A stretch of DNA of 50,081 bases, taken from Saccoglossus kowalevskii. Its lineage: Eukaryota > Hemichordata > Enteropneusta > Harrimaniidae. Under the pieces are notes generated by a model that searched no databases, was not told the DNA's origin, and saw only the letters and a program-made list of their open reading frames with translations. Each line of letters starts with the position of its first letter. Within the stretch, counting starts at the first letter, position 1. Position numbers and translations under genes: made by a program. This document shows, in pieces, positions 12,205-32,008 of this stretch. Location of the stretch: assembly GCF_000003605.2 (NCBI RefSeq), contig NW_003134343.1:109991-160071 (forward strand), written 5' to 3'.

Positions 12205-15200
12205 TTACAGGCAAATCAATCCAACATCAGTGCTGTGTTGACAGGACGTAAATCCCCATCCGTTGTGGTCGCACTGTGCCAATGAGGTTTCATTGCCATG
12301 GCAATTCACAGATTGCATTAATATGTCTGCAGTTCCTACTCCGAAGTCCGTCCTTGCATACACTACCTGTGGGCTACTATATCTGTGAGAAGATAAACGT
12401 GCATATATATATAATTATTTATTATATTTTGGGATATTCTACCTGGATCGGTGTGGATTTCGCTATATAGTGTTCAGAGTTCGCAATGTCAGATAAATAA
12501 GCAGGGGGACGATTCCACCAATGCACACAGTAAACAGATACATACAATAGAAGAGAGACGTCTTGACACAAATGATAAAAACAGGGGTTCGCAGAACGGA
12601 GCTAACATCATGACTAAGCATACTAATAACAATGATAACAAACCAAGTTTAAAATCAACCTGCCATGTATGATAATAACCCAATATGTTACAATCACCAT
12701 GGCTACTTACCCAAACCCCAGCTCTTTACAAACAACAACGGCTTCTTCATGTCCAAATCCATAGGTGTGGCAAACCGTGCCCCATATGTCCTCGAGCGAT
12801 ACTTCAAGTCTTCCTTCATTGGCTGTACTTCCTCCAACTAGACGGACGTCTTAACGAGAAACAAAACATGTACTGTGAAATTAACAGTTTAATTGATATA
12901 AAGCCCGTGTACATTTATTCGCAATATGTAGACACCAAATTTTGACTAATACTAGTTGACCAGTAATGTTGAAATTGGATTTGAATAGTTGAAATGACAA
13001 AACACAATCAGTGTGTTAGAATGCTCATCATAATAATTGTAAGTCAGTCGTGTTAACACTGTGTCACATCATGTTTACGCAGACTAATAATATACAGCAT
13101 AAATAACATACCGAATGTGCTCATATTGACGTTACACACCACTTGTAAATCATTTATCGACTGACCACTGCCCCACGTAGCCATTCCTGCATCACTGCAC
13201 TGTATGAGGGCGGTCTCATCACCATCGCAGTTAAATTGACGGCGTTCCAGGGTGCCATCACCAAATTGGTACTGAACTCTCATAGCTTCATGTCTACAAG
13301 GGATGCAGGTACAATAGAAGATAAGGAGCAAGTACAAACTGTGGAAGACAAGACGTTTGTTTCGGGACAGATTGTAGCTGACGTACGGAAGAAAAGGCTC
13401 CGTATAATCATAGACCCTCCAGTCTACTACTCATCACCATCGCAGTTAAATTGACGGCGTTCCAGGGTGCCATCACCAAATTGGTACTGAACTCTCATAG
13501 CTTCATATCTACAAGGGATGCAGGTACAATAGAAGATAAGGAGCAAGTACAAACTGTGGAAGACAAGACGTTTGTTTTGGGACAGATTGTAGCTGACGTA
13601 CGGAAGAAAAGGCTCCGTATAATCATAGACCCTCCAGTCTACTGGAGGGTCTATGGTATAATACCTAAAAATGACGTTTCGCTGTGATAATGCACATTCG
13701 AGGCAGTTGATGCATTGTTTTAAATGAGAGTTCTTAAACTATGTTTTTACGTTTTTATTTAATTATCCACCACAAAGAACTGGTATTCTAATACTTTAAA
13801 TTCGCTTACTGATAACCCAGTTCTCTGCATATGACACCGACAATCGGGAAGTTTGATGACGAACCGGCAACAGCCACCATACCCATCCATGGTAATCTAT
13901 TCATTGACACTTCTACTTTTCCCTCTTTCACGTTCCGTCCATTTACTAATCGGATATCTGCAAAAAAAAACATAGGTGGACAGAGTTCGCAATTGTATTA
14001 TAGCTTGTTAGTTTTAACCAGGGTCTAAATAATGAATGATGAATAATGTAAATTGTCTTTTTAAAGTGGGGGAGTCGTCACCTGCGCATGCGTCAGATGG
14101 CCACAGCGTGTCATTGTTTATAAACAAGCGTCTACCCATGAGCCATTGTGTTTTAGCGTGTGTTGTTATAGTCGCTTGGGACTCAATTCTCGCGCGTGCG
14201 CAGATGACGACCCTCCCGCTTTAAATAACGGCAAAAATACACAAACACACCAGTAAGACACACACACAACTGCCCTACCTATTGATGTAAGATTACACAC
14301 TAGCCTCGGCTGGACACACGGGTAGTTCCACTCCTGGAGGGTGCCCTCTATAAAACCTAGTGTACTGCATTCCCGGATGTTTGACTCTGAACCTTTACAT
14401 GACCAATCACGAACCAGAAACATTGCTAAGATGTCGGTGGTCTGCATATCTTGATTGAAATTTGTCAAGTAGTTCACGGATGAGGAAGGGTCTCCGCTGA
14501 ATTGAATTGCACATAAATTATATTTATCAGAATACGTTAATGATTATTATTAGTATGTTTATAGACACGTAAGTCTGTCGAATTTGTTTCGTAACCTAAC
14601 CAGCAATATCAGCTAATTGTCTGTCAGTGTTACAGGAAACCAGTAGAGCGTTTTCAGATTTAGAGGCAGCTGTATTGTCAGCAATTTACCTGACGATATT
14701 GTTGGTTAGTTCTACGGATCAAATTCGCGGCCACAGTACGTTCGATCCTATTTTTATATGCTCTAGGCACGATGAGCTTTAGCATATGCTATAATCTCGT
14801 CTCAGACTTTACGTACCCTAGATCTAGCTCCGTGCAAATGACATTTGGCACTCTGGTGGGATTTTTCATGTCTTCATAACATAAAAGGCCATCTACTCCA
14901 TTTGCGGATATGGCTACGCCCCCTTCAAAGTCACCAATCCCATCCATCAATCGTAGATCTGTTACAGGAGACATTTGTATGAATACAGGATTGGTAGCGC
15001 GTATATGCATATGGTAATTAATAGTTAATGTTTGTTTGTTTGTAATTATTTACACGTGTGGGTGTGAAGTCATAATTTCAATGTATATGTGTCGTTTTAC
15101 GGGATTTTCAAGTTAAAGTCGCAAATTACGTGTTTTGTAAGCAAGCCAATATTTACGGAAATTGCGATTTCTGGAATAATGATGTTTAAAGTGCAATGTT

Positions 15201-18200
15201 CGCTATGCAGTCCTGTGAAATCAACAGTATATTTTTAATAATAAACATTAAGTGTTTATCTCTCCATTAATTATTTTGAATATTAATAAAGTTTATTTTA
15301 AGCAGACTTAGACTAAACTTTCAATTTATTGTCTGGTATACACATGTCTTCAACAACCTATTTTCAAGTTAAAATCGCTTGCAACAACACATCATAACAA
15401 AATTGATTTTACAAAATATCAAAATAGTATTTGGTTCAGTACAGGTTCAGTACAGTTCATGCTACTCAAGCACAAAGTCTATACAAAACGTATTTGACAA
15501 TTACCAAATTGCTCCACAATATAATCACATTCAACAGTCATCGGAAATTGTGTGTAAAAGTCGGTATAACCGTCATCGATACATTCGGCAAGAGAAGACT
15601 CTGTACCATGGCAAACCATTTGCAGATAACGCGGTCCAAGGTACTTTGGTTCTTGGTAGATATACTGTACATCTCTCCTGGAATACGAACACGAGATACG
15701 TATGAATATGCACCCGTATACCGATATGAACACACCCAACACTGATATGAACACACCCAACACTGATATGAACACACATACTAGTTGTCACAACGTTACC
15801 AAGTATTAATTACGATAAATAGTCGCAATGTCTCACCGATCAGTTACCTGACGTTAACTTTATGTATACGCGCTACTAACTAAGTTGTGAAAACAACGGT
15901 CTCTTGATGACGACGATCGCGAGTTACTAAAACATCAAACGTTGCATGTTATCAAGCCTTGCTAACCCTAGTTAGTGTCATTCTTAACGGTATTATTATT
16001 ATGCACTAAAACAGTTGTCAATGATGTCATAACATGCCCGATTATGCACGAAATTGTATATTACAATAACCGATATAAGAACATACCCGTGACCGAGTTG
16101 GTGACAAGCAACTACGGCGGTAGAAAAGAACCTACTCGTATCCCATGATTCATGCCAACCCTGTAGCAATAATGTATCCCATGATGCACCGCGAAACACC
16201 TGTATATATCCACCCTTTGTCAAATTGCCTTGTTCGTATCGTACGGCTATAACGTGAGAAGGAAGACTATATGATTACGTTTCTCAGAAAACAATGATAT
16301 AGTTTGAGAAGTCTCAAAAACAGGGGAGACCCAGCGAAATTGACGCCATAACAAAGACGCTTTGATATTTAATATTTAGTTCAATTTCTTTGGTTATTTT
16401 GATTATTTGGATACATTTTGTAGCAACAAACCGGGTATTATTACAGCACGTTGTCTCAATAAAATAATGAACAAATACAATTTCAAATTGAAGTTTGATC
16501 CGACGAACTTAAATTATTGCTACAAATGCGCCACTGGAAGGCAGAAACATCGTGACTACAAATTCGTAATTCTTACCTAACGAGTCTGCTCTTATTCCAC
16601 ACACGACTCCAACAGTGAAATATTGAAGACATGACACGTCCTGAGATATTGTCCATTCACACTGGTCAATGGTCTGCTCGTTACCATGGCAATGCAGATT
16701 CTTCAGCACGAAAGAGGAGGTTGCTGAACCATGACCAAAATGACTGTTGTAGCGAGGTGACGCACCGCCCCTGTGACGAAAGTAGTCAAACAATTGCAGT
16801 CAATGCAAATATAACACAATAAAATAAAATGATTATCAATATTGTTATGAAAATCTGACTCCGAATCTACCTGATGTCCAAATGTCTGCAAATAACCTTG
16901 GCCTCCGCGTATGTGAAATCTGTTCTAAGTCCACATATTGCAATCCATTGATCGTTCTGCCACACTTCCACACCGCCCTGTGTATCATTGCCTCCAAACA
17001 GACGCAGTGCTATAAACAAGTGTACATGTCAACAAATCGTCTGGCGTGGTGAGTTCAGTAACACAAAGTTTCTGCCATTTTTCACGCCGCGGGCTTCCCA
17101 TGGCTTTGTTAGCTAACACCACGAAATGTCATTAAAATTAATTGATTGAACTATCGTTTCTATAGGCCCTCAAAAACGTCCTGTTTTGTATCAAAATATT
17201 GTAAACATGCAAAGAAAAACAAATAACACCACCTTAAACCAGAAATAGTTAAAATATACCTTATTGGAAGCATCCCGGCATCATTTGGTCACGTGGTATG
17301 TCACACAGTCGAGGTCATTGGTTAACATTCACCAGATAAATTATCTTATAAATTATAACATATTTATAACAAATAAAATAACATTCATTCATATGTTTGC
17401 GTGCGTAGTTAGGAGTACAATTTTATATTATTTCAAAGATCATTGGTGGGATTTATTTAATTACTTTTATGTGATGTGGAAGTAATGTGATGTAATGTTT
17501 GTAACATACGTGATCGTGGTATCGGCTGTGTGGTCGGCGTCACTGTTGTCAACTTCGACATAGTATTGATTGTCCCCGTTTTCACTGTGGTCGCTATGGA
17601 GATGAGACAATAAAATAATAATAATACTTATTAGCTCATATGGATAATGTTAACTGTGCTACGTGTTAAATGATAACGAAATAAAACATACCAGTTCCCG
17701 GTACCACAGTTATAATATCTATGAAAAAAAACAGAACATTTTGAAATTACTGAGTGCTCTTCTGTGTTGCGTCATTTGTCTTTACACACTGCGGCCAACG
17801 ATTAATTTAGATGTCGGTTATATTGAAGCATAAACCCTTGTCATACCATGAACATGTGAGTGTTATAGAACCAGATTAAATTGAAGCAACGAATGAGTTA
17901 GAACATTTTAACAATTTGTTGACAACTCAAAGTGCACGTGAAAATCAACATTGATTGGTCATTTCTTGAATAAATTTGTTAACATAAATTTAAAATCTAT
18001 AATCAGCCAAGTGCGTTGCAACCCATTCTTGTTCTTACAACCCTCTGTTTTCACCGACAGAATGTAACGAGTTAGTCCAGTGTTGATTTGATTCAACGAT
18101 GACATTGTGAGAACAAACAGAGAATTGTTCGCAAATACGTGTTTTTTTTAGATTTTATTCATATCTCTCACTCCCTTTCTCTTCCCATTATTTTTCCTCC

Positions 18201-19073
18201 CCATCTCTCTTTATCTCTTAATCGCAATTTACAAATAATATGCAACGAAATTTTAATTTCCCCAAAATTAAAGTTTAAAATCACCACATTTCGTATAGAT
18301 GATCAAGATCACAATGACAATCCCAATTTCATGTCAGAAAATCGTTCTATTATTGTGATACACCATAAAGTATTTGTGTATTGATTTCATGATGACACGG
18401 CCACAAAAATACATTTTTATAAAAACTGCTTGTCGGCTGGGTCATGGAGTTAATAAATAGCAAACTAATAGACACGGTAAATGGAATTTCATGTATAGTG
18501 TTTGTAAAGCTTCGTTTCACTGAAATGAGTGCTGGGCGCCACTGGCCACATTATTCAAAGAGAACATTTAATGTACTGAACTGACATGATGTAACAGTCG
18601 TGCAGTATAGCATGTGTGACACTATTTGCCTCGCATTAACAGTGTTACTACAGAAGCTAACATATTGCCCTGAACGGAAAGGCGAGTTTTTACAGGGACT
18701 CAATCGTGTACTGTTCATCGATGAACAAAGGAGTTACATTAGTTATAATGGTCTTGTTAGTAACAAACGTCATACGTGGGCAATCGAGGGTGAATTCGTG
18801 TACAATGAATTCACGCTATTCTTTTAATTCACTGAATCGTTTAAACTAAAGTAGTATTAAAACAGAGCCATATTTACATGAGACACGTGTCATACCTTGT
18901 TGTGATTTGCCTTTAGAACTGGCGGCGACCACAGATATTGTCACAGAGACGACAATGACGCAGACAATGAGAACGATAACGCCTATGATGATTGCCAACG
19001 TACGACCCTTAGGTGCTTCATATGATGTTTCATCTGTTGATCTGTCTAGTCGATATTTGTCTTCATTAGCCAT
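12205..19073 (-). CDS. Type II transmembrane protein with five SRCR domains (13 exons, 653 aa)
   Basis: Exons, minus strand: 19073-18896, 17718-17692, 17593-17510, 17009-16871, 16770-16577, 16246-16087, 15677-15505, 14958-14817, 14496-14279, 13957-13810, 13293-13112, 12849-12711, 12382-12205. All have AG/GT borders with matching phases and give 654 codons with one terminal stop. Residues 1-24 are charged; 25-51 form one hydrophobic helix (AIIIGVIVLIVCVIVVSVTI) with no signal peptide, so a type II membrane protein. Residues 60-96 are a Thr/Pro-rich stalk. SRCR domains: about 97-207, 208-318, 319-438, 439-548, 549-653. Each is coded by two exons (phase 1-2-1), the group A arrangement. Domains 1, 3 and 5 have six Cys; 2 and 4 have four. 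Group A SRCR proteins are often cell-surface ligand-binding or scavenger receptors; the ligand here is unknown. Paralogue at 32009-37061. Confidence 0.9.
13216..13645. repeat. Recent 215-bp tandem duplication across an SRCR exon border
   Basis: 13216-13430 and 13431-13645 are nearly identical: I saw two substitutions (at 13292/13507 and near 13363/13578) before they diverge at the last few bases. Each copy holds intron sequence, the acceptor and the first 78 nt of exon 11 of the five-SRCR gene (minus strand). Copy 13216-13430 runs on into the full exon; the other is a partial extra exon. Confidence 0.95.
13431..13508 (-). pseudogene. Partial duplicate of an SRCR4 exon (possible cryptic exon)
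   Basis: On the minus strand this has the same acceptor (CCCTTGTAG) as the true exon at 13293. It codes 26 residues, up to the CDGDE stretch of SRCR4, with His changed to Tyr near the start. Read-through hits an in-frame TAG two codons past the junction (about 13427-13429). The junction also makes a GT (GATGA/GTAGTA), so a 78-nt exon in phase 2-2 could be spliced in without a frameshift. It could be silent, cause truncation or add 26 residues; transcripts would decide. Assembly collapse of two haplotypes is another explanation. Confidence 0.7.
13624..13655. repeat. Perfect 14-bp inverted repeat (hairpin) at duplication border
   Basis: CATAGACCCTCCAG at 13624-13637 and its exact reverse complement at 13642-13655 are separated by TCTA. 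The left arm also occurs in the other copy (13409-13422) without the right arm, so the duplication breakpoint falls inside this hairpin. Confidence 0.95.
14065..14220. mobile_element. MITE flanked by TTAA, copy 1 (156 bp)
   Basis: Ends AGTGGGGGAGTCGTCACCTG and, inverted, AGCGGGAGGGTCGTCATCTG form terminal inverted repeats of nearly 30 bp, continuing into TGCGCATGCG/TGCGCACGCG. TTAA flanks both sides (14061-14064, 14221-14224). It lies in the intron between the two halves of the SRCR3/SRCR4 region of the five-SRCR gene. A second copy is at 39174-39325. TTAA targets are typical of piggyBac-type transposases, but the family is not proven. Confidence 0.85.
15717..15776. repeat. 21-bp direct repeat, about three copies
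   Basis: ACACACCCAACACTGATATGA-type units repeat three times in the intron just upstream of the second SRCR2 exon on the minus strand. Reading it as protein gives a spurious repeated frame. Confidence 0.85.
17692..17718 (-). other. 27-nt microexon in the SRCR protein stalk
   Basis: Acceptor TTTCATAG and donor ACTG/GTATGT bound a 27-nt exon in phase 1-1 that codes nine residues (D-I-I-T-V-V-P-G-T with the split codon). It fits between the transmembrane exon and the Thr-rich stalk exon. It is symmetric, so it could be skipped without a frameshift. No counterpart was seen in the paralogue at 32 kb. Confidence 0.7.
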
Positions 19074-19547
19074 ACTCTTTTATAACGTGTGATCGGTGTG
19101 ACATACGACAATCAGATCAGACTCCATGGGCACAGACGCCCAGTGTTTACGTTTATTCAAAGCTACCAGTGACCTTAACTCGGCCATACAAAGCGCCCTC
19201 ACATCCATAAATGAGACCCACTTTCTAGGCACTCTCCACGCAAGATGGCGCTTCTTCAAATCACTTTTCAAATCAGCCTGCTTGCGCTAAGAACTCTGGG
19301 AACGAGAGTGCTTTCTAGGTTGACCTCAACGTGCCTCATTTTAGTGGTCAAAGGTCAAGTTCATGTCGATACAACAATTACACATATTTAGACCCAATAC
19401 AAACGATGTAGTGAGTCTAAACTGAGAGAGCTGTTTAGTTTTAAAAATGGAATGAGCCCGAATGAGTCACTGGTGCTTATTTGACCTCTGACATGAATGC
19501 GCTTATGAATTTGTAGCGTGTAACGAGCATATCAGACTACTAATACA
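19074..19547. promoter_or_regulatory. Shared promoter region between divergent SRCR and PTGR1 genes
   Basis: The two start codons are 474 bp apart and point away from each other. TGGTCA-A-AGGTCA (19345-19357) matches the DR1 consensus bound by HNF4 and RXR heterodimers. TGACCT-C-TGACAT (19482-19494) is a second DR1-like site on the other strand. TGAGTCA (19463-19469) is an AP-1 core. A TATAAAA-like string on the minus strand ends about 8 bp before the SRCR start codon, too close to act as its TATA box unless the start is further downstream. Function is inferred from motifs only. Confidence 0.5.
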
Positions 19548-28147
<8,600 letters not shown>

Positions 28148-29357
28148 CTTGAGCTAGACCAGGTAAGAGTTTTGCATCTAGTGGTGTGGGAGATCAACAT
28201 GCGTCTATTGAAAGATATGGTTGGTGACTGACGCTAAACATGGCACATTTAATTGCTGTCCAAAACAATGTAAATTAGCGATATGTCGTTCACATTCATT
28301 TCTACATCGCCATCAAATGTTACGATTCATGTTGTAACTGCACACTCAGCACAAAGCTTGCTTATTATAATTGAAATAGAAAATGAGCGAATTTATAATT
28401 AGTATATCGTTCATGTTTTCAAATGTGTGTATACGCAGATGTACAGATGCTGTTTACTCGGCAGTATTCGATGACACTGTTAATATGTTTTACAATTACA
28501 GAGCCAATATAACCAACCCATATAGCCATATTGAATAATCTATTGATGATTTTATCCCATGAATTAATTGAGAAGCCAATTGATATATTCGTCACAATAC
28601 TCCCAGCGGCACAGGATTTCGCATTGAACAAGTTTCCATTTGTAAACAGTGTCATAATGATGTTACAATGTATGTTGTCATACCATATTATGTGGAATTC
28701 TTATGGTTTATGTTTATTATAATTCGTTATATAATCATATATATGTTCCATAATTATTGTACGTGCAGTAAATTGCTATTAACGTGTTTGCTTGGAAATT
28801 GCACCATTAAAACAATAAAAGTCGGAGCATACTTGTAAATATTTAATGCTACTGTCATACTCTATTTTTTTTATGAAACTTCAAGAATCAACCAATCGAC
28901 CATCACATGCGTGATCACGATATAAGCCACCAACGGTGGGCACAGTCTCATCTTTTTTCTCTTTGTTTCAAATAAAAAAAAAATTGCAAAGCACTAATTA
29001 CCAGCTTTCAAGGCTAAGCGCGAAGGCACTAAAGATAGATTAACAAACCTGATTAAATTGAGCTGTTTAGGCAATGTGAACCGATGATTTATAATGGATT
29101 AGATGAAAAGACTTTTGTGGTGTTTTGTAGGAATTTATTTTCATTGGTTTTTGGCAAGTTGAATGTAAAATATAGGGAAAAGGGTATATTTGCTGGATAT
29201 TATTTTTACCGAATCATTCCTTCAGCGAAAATAGCGAACATCAGTTAAAGTATTAAAAAGTATACTTACATAAATTATTCTCATACGTCAGTCGTCTCTT
29301 TTTCAATGTCTTTAATATAGCATTGTTCATGTGTGTATCTGCATTATTCCTCAGGTA
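28148..29357. other. PTGR1 3' flank and intergenic sequence
   Basis: An AATAAA hexamer at 28814-28819 is a candidate PTGR1 polyadenylation signal, about 670 bp past the stop. Otherwise AT-rich, with no open frame of recognised family. Confidence 0.45.
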
Positions 29358-29430
29358 TTCCAGTTATGCATATTAATAAGATCACATGTCCGTATCTGAT
29401 ATCATGTGATATGTTAGTCATATCTCTTGT
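29358..29430 (+). mobile_element. Fragment related to the PTGR1 intron 3 repeat element
   Basis: AGTTATGCATATTAATAAGA and TCACATGTCC followed by TAGTCATATC resemble 21146-21200 in order and sequence, so this is likely a short dispersed piece of the same family. Confidence 0.5.
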
Positions 29431-29733
29431 CCAATACTTTCATTATAACACTTGTTGCATTCAAATGTTCTCAAGCAAAATTTACTTTAATTCATACAAT
29501 ATCAGAAGTGCCGTTCCAGTTACCAACCGATTTGCAGGATAACACACTCATGCGAGACCTGGCAGTTTCTCCTTATAGCGAAGAATATTCTGTATACCAG
29601 AAGATCAACACAATACAGCGTATGACATGGTGGGAGTGTGTACAAATCCTAAGCCGTCGCTGGGTTGGTGTGGCTTGTTAGCTGTATATATCTGGTAGCA
29701 TTGCTTATGTGCGGTCTTCGAATCCGAACACAA

Positions 29734-29803
29734 CGTTCAGCACCATCAATGTGGTGAAACCTCATTGACGGTGCTGAATGTTACGTTGCATGAAACGTAA
29801 CAT
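29734..29803. repeat. Two abutting hairpins
   Basis: CGTTCAGCACCATCAATG (29734-29751) pairs with 29763-29780 with two mismatches across an 11-nt loop. ATGTTACGTT (29778-29787) pairs perfectly with AACGTAACAT (29794-29803) across a 6-nt loop. The two stems share three bases. Confidence 0.85.
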
Positions 29804-29896
29804 CACTGTGATGACGAATACATTGTGGGATACGGAAAAAGAGCCTGAAGTATGCGCACTGCGTACACATTATGCTAATAACCTTTAACAAGGTTA

Positions 29897-30755
29897 TTGT
29901 CACAGTGTAAGGCTACAATAGAAGCTCCTCGGGAGAGTTTAGGGTTTTCACCCTTCAATCTTATTTATGGCAGAACAGTGAGGGACCCAATGATGATTTT
30001 AAGAGTGTTGTGCACAAAGGAGGCTACTACACCAGACGTTAAAACTACTTACCATTATGTCCTGGATTTGCGAAATCGGCTTGAAGAGACATGTAAATTG
30101 CTCAAGCTGAGTTAGCTGAGGCAAAGGTTAGATACAAAAAGTATTATGATAGGAAGGCCAGGTATAGGAAGTTCCAACCCGGCGATAAAGTGTTAGTGTT
30201 ACTTCCCACTGACCACAATAAGTTGTTGATGCAATGGCAGGGGCCATATGTAATTAAGAAGAGAGTGGGTATGACGGATTACAGAATGGGTGTAAAAGGC
30301 AAGGTGAAAATGTATCATGCTAACTTGCATATTACGAAAGAGACAAACTGAATGACAAGAAAGTGGTTACAGGGGTGTTAGGTTTTGTATTGATTTTCGC
30401 AAACTCAATAGCATTACAGTGTTCGATGCAGAACCAATGCCATCACCTGAAGACCTATTTTCACGGTCGGTACTTCACCAAAATTGATCTAACCAAGGGT
30501 ACTGGCAGATCCCGATGGGTGAGGGGTTTAAAGAAAAGACAGCCTTTCTCACATCTGATGGTATATTTCAGTTTCGACTTATGCCTTTCGGGCTTGTGAA
30601 TGCACCAGCCTCTTTTTCCTATATGATGCGTATTTTCAAGTTGTTGGTAGGTCTTGAAGGTAAAGTTGAGAATTTAATTGATGACATTTTAATTTATTCA
30701 AAATCTTGGGAAGAGCATGTGCAGATTGTACAGGACGTTTTTTGCAGGGTTTGAG
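29897..30755 (+). mobile_element. Decayed Ty3/gypsy-like retroelement, integrase C-terminus followed by reverse transcriptase (Gmr1-like order)
   Basis: Integrase part, about 29897-30350, in two frames with a shift near 30100: SLGFSPFNLIYGR, then a YYDRKAR segment, FQPGDKVLVLLP and WQGPYVI (the GPY/F module). It ends in a stop near 30350. Reverse-transcriptase part, about 30380-30755, again with a frameshift near 30502: CIDFRKLNSIT, YFTKIDLTKG, EKTAFLTSDGIFQFRLMPFG, LVNAPASF and the catalytic LIDDILIYS. Integrase lying before reverse transcriptase is the reverse of normal Ty3/gypsy order and is known from Gmr1-like elements of deuterostomes. The N-terminal part of the reverse transcriptase, RNase H, gag, protease and LTRs were not seen. 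The copy is inactive. Confidence 0.8.
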
Positions 30756-30759
30756 GTAA

Positions 30760-31857
30760 TATGACAAAACATGAAATAAAGGATGCTGACAGTTATGACG
30801 TGGGTATATCTCATGAATATTATTTGAAAGTGGAACGTCGGAATCACGTATTTCGGTCTTGGTCCCACTCTGTCTATTGTGGTAATTTTGAAGACTGTAA
30901 ATGCTTTCTATCATACTAAACTGGTCACCAAATTTAACAACTGTTTTGGGGTTTTACCCAAATCTACATGAGCGACGACAAGCCTCAATAGGTCTCTATT
31001 GTATACAGCGCCACCAGTGGCTGTTCCAGGCTCCATGCGTCTAACGTTTAGAACTTATATAGCAAGTAATGAGCGCGGACTTACAGTGAGTAAATGAACC
31101 GAAATTCCAATGAACCAACGCCAAAATACGAAAGCTGCGTATCTGACGTCACGTATAGGCCCGGGTATTCATGAATGGTAAGTATGTCCTATTCAGTTAC
31201 GCTATTCCAGAAAAAGCATATGTCTTAGTTTCACTCAAGTCGAAATGCGATCAAACGGATTCAGTATATACATGTGGCCACTAACCACAACTCTGTAGAA
31301 GACTGCTATACACTTTATAACGAAAAACAGCGTCCTCAACACAACATTCTAAATAAATCCCTACAGTAGGTTGAGAGACTATTTACGATTAGTGTAGCCG
31401 CGCTTTTATTAATGTAAGAATGTTATCAAAACAAGCAATAGAAACAATGGCATAGGCTTCATCAACATTCTCAAGTAATACATCCATATAACTCAATCCG
31501 GCCATGTTAAATCTTCCTAATTTACACTAGATTTAGCGTTTTGTAGTAAAATATAAGGAGATACATTAAAGGAAAATAAAGTTGAAAAAAAAACAATTAA
31601 ATGACACGATTTTTATGCATCAAATCCTCAAGTGATCCACCTACAGGTACCATTAAGAAATACATTATACATGCTGTTGAGTTCAATAGGGAAACACTTA
31701 GAAAGAAAAAGATATATTAAAGGTCGCTGTAGGTTTATGGTTAATATTACATCATATCTAACACAACAGAAAGCAATCTTGTTTTGTGACACGGTTCGGT
31801 GTAGCGCCTTGTTTAAATGCTTAACACGTGACCAATAAAAAACCGGAATTCGACACT
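30760..31857. other. Intergenic, no gene recognised
   Basis: No further retroelement domains and no coding segment recognised. It leads into the promoter of the three-SRCR gene. Confidence 0.4.
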
Positions 31858-31863
31858 TATAAA
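31858..31863 (+). promoter_or_regulatory. Candidate TATA box of the three-SRCR gene
   Basis: TATAAA about 146 bp before the chosen start codon. An E-box CACGTG (about 31825) and CCAAT (about 31831) lie just upstream. Motif-based only. Confidence 0.35.
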
Positions 31864-32008
31864 ATATCTTGGGTTAAGTACGGCCTTTAAACCTGTCACA
31901 GTGAAATGTCAAAGTTCAACAATACGGTAAACCAGTGTCGTGCTCGAAAACATAACGCTTACTTTACGATATTTCCAGCTGTGCCACTGCCATATCGGCG
32001 GCCGAGAT

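Noticed and set aside
13236-13687. Two plus-strand open frames with nearly the same protein
   Set aside because: They are antisense shadows of the duplicated SRCR4 exon, not a duplicated gene.
15431-15791. Several overlapping open frames with a repeated C-V-H-I-S-V-G motif
   Set aside because: They come from the 21-bp direct repeat and from shadows of an SRCR2 exon.
19074-19090. TATA box for the five-SRCR gene (TATAAAAG on the minus strand)
   Set aside because: It lies about 8 bp before the start codon, so transcription would begin inside the coding exon; the start codon is supported by the matching exon length in the paralogue.
29690-29730. tRNA-like sequence with a B-box-like GGTCTTCGAATCC
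   Set aside because: The A-to-B box distance is too short and no cloverleaf forms; at most it is a truncated SINE head.
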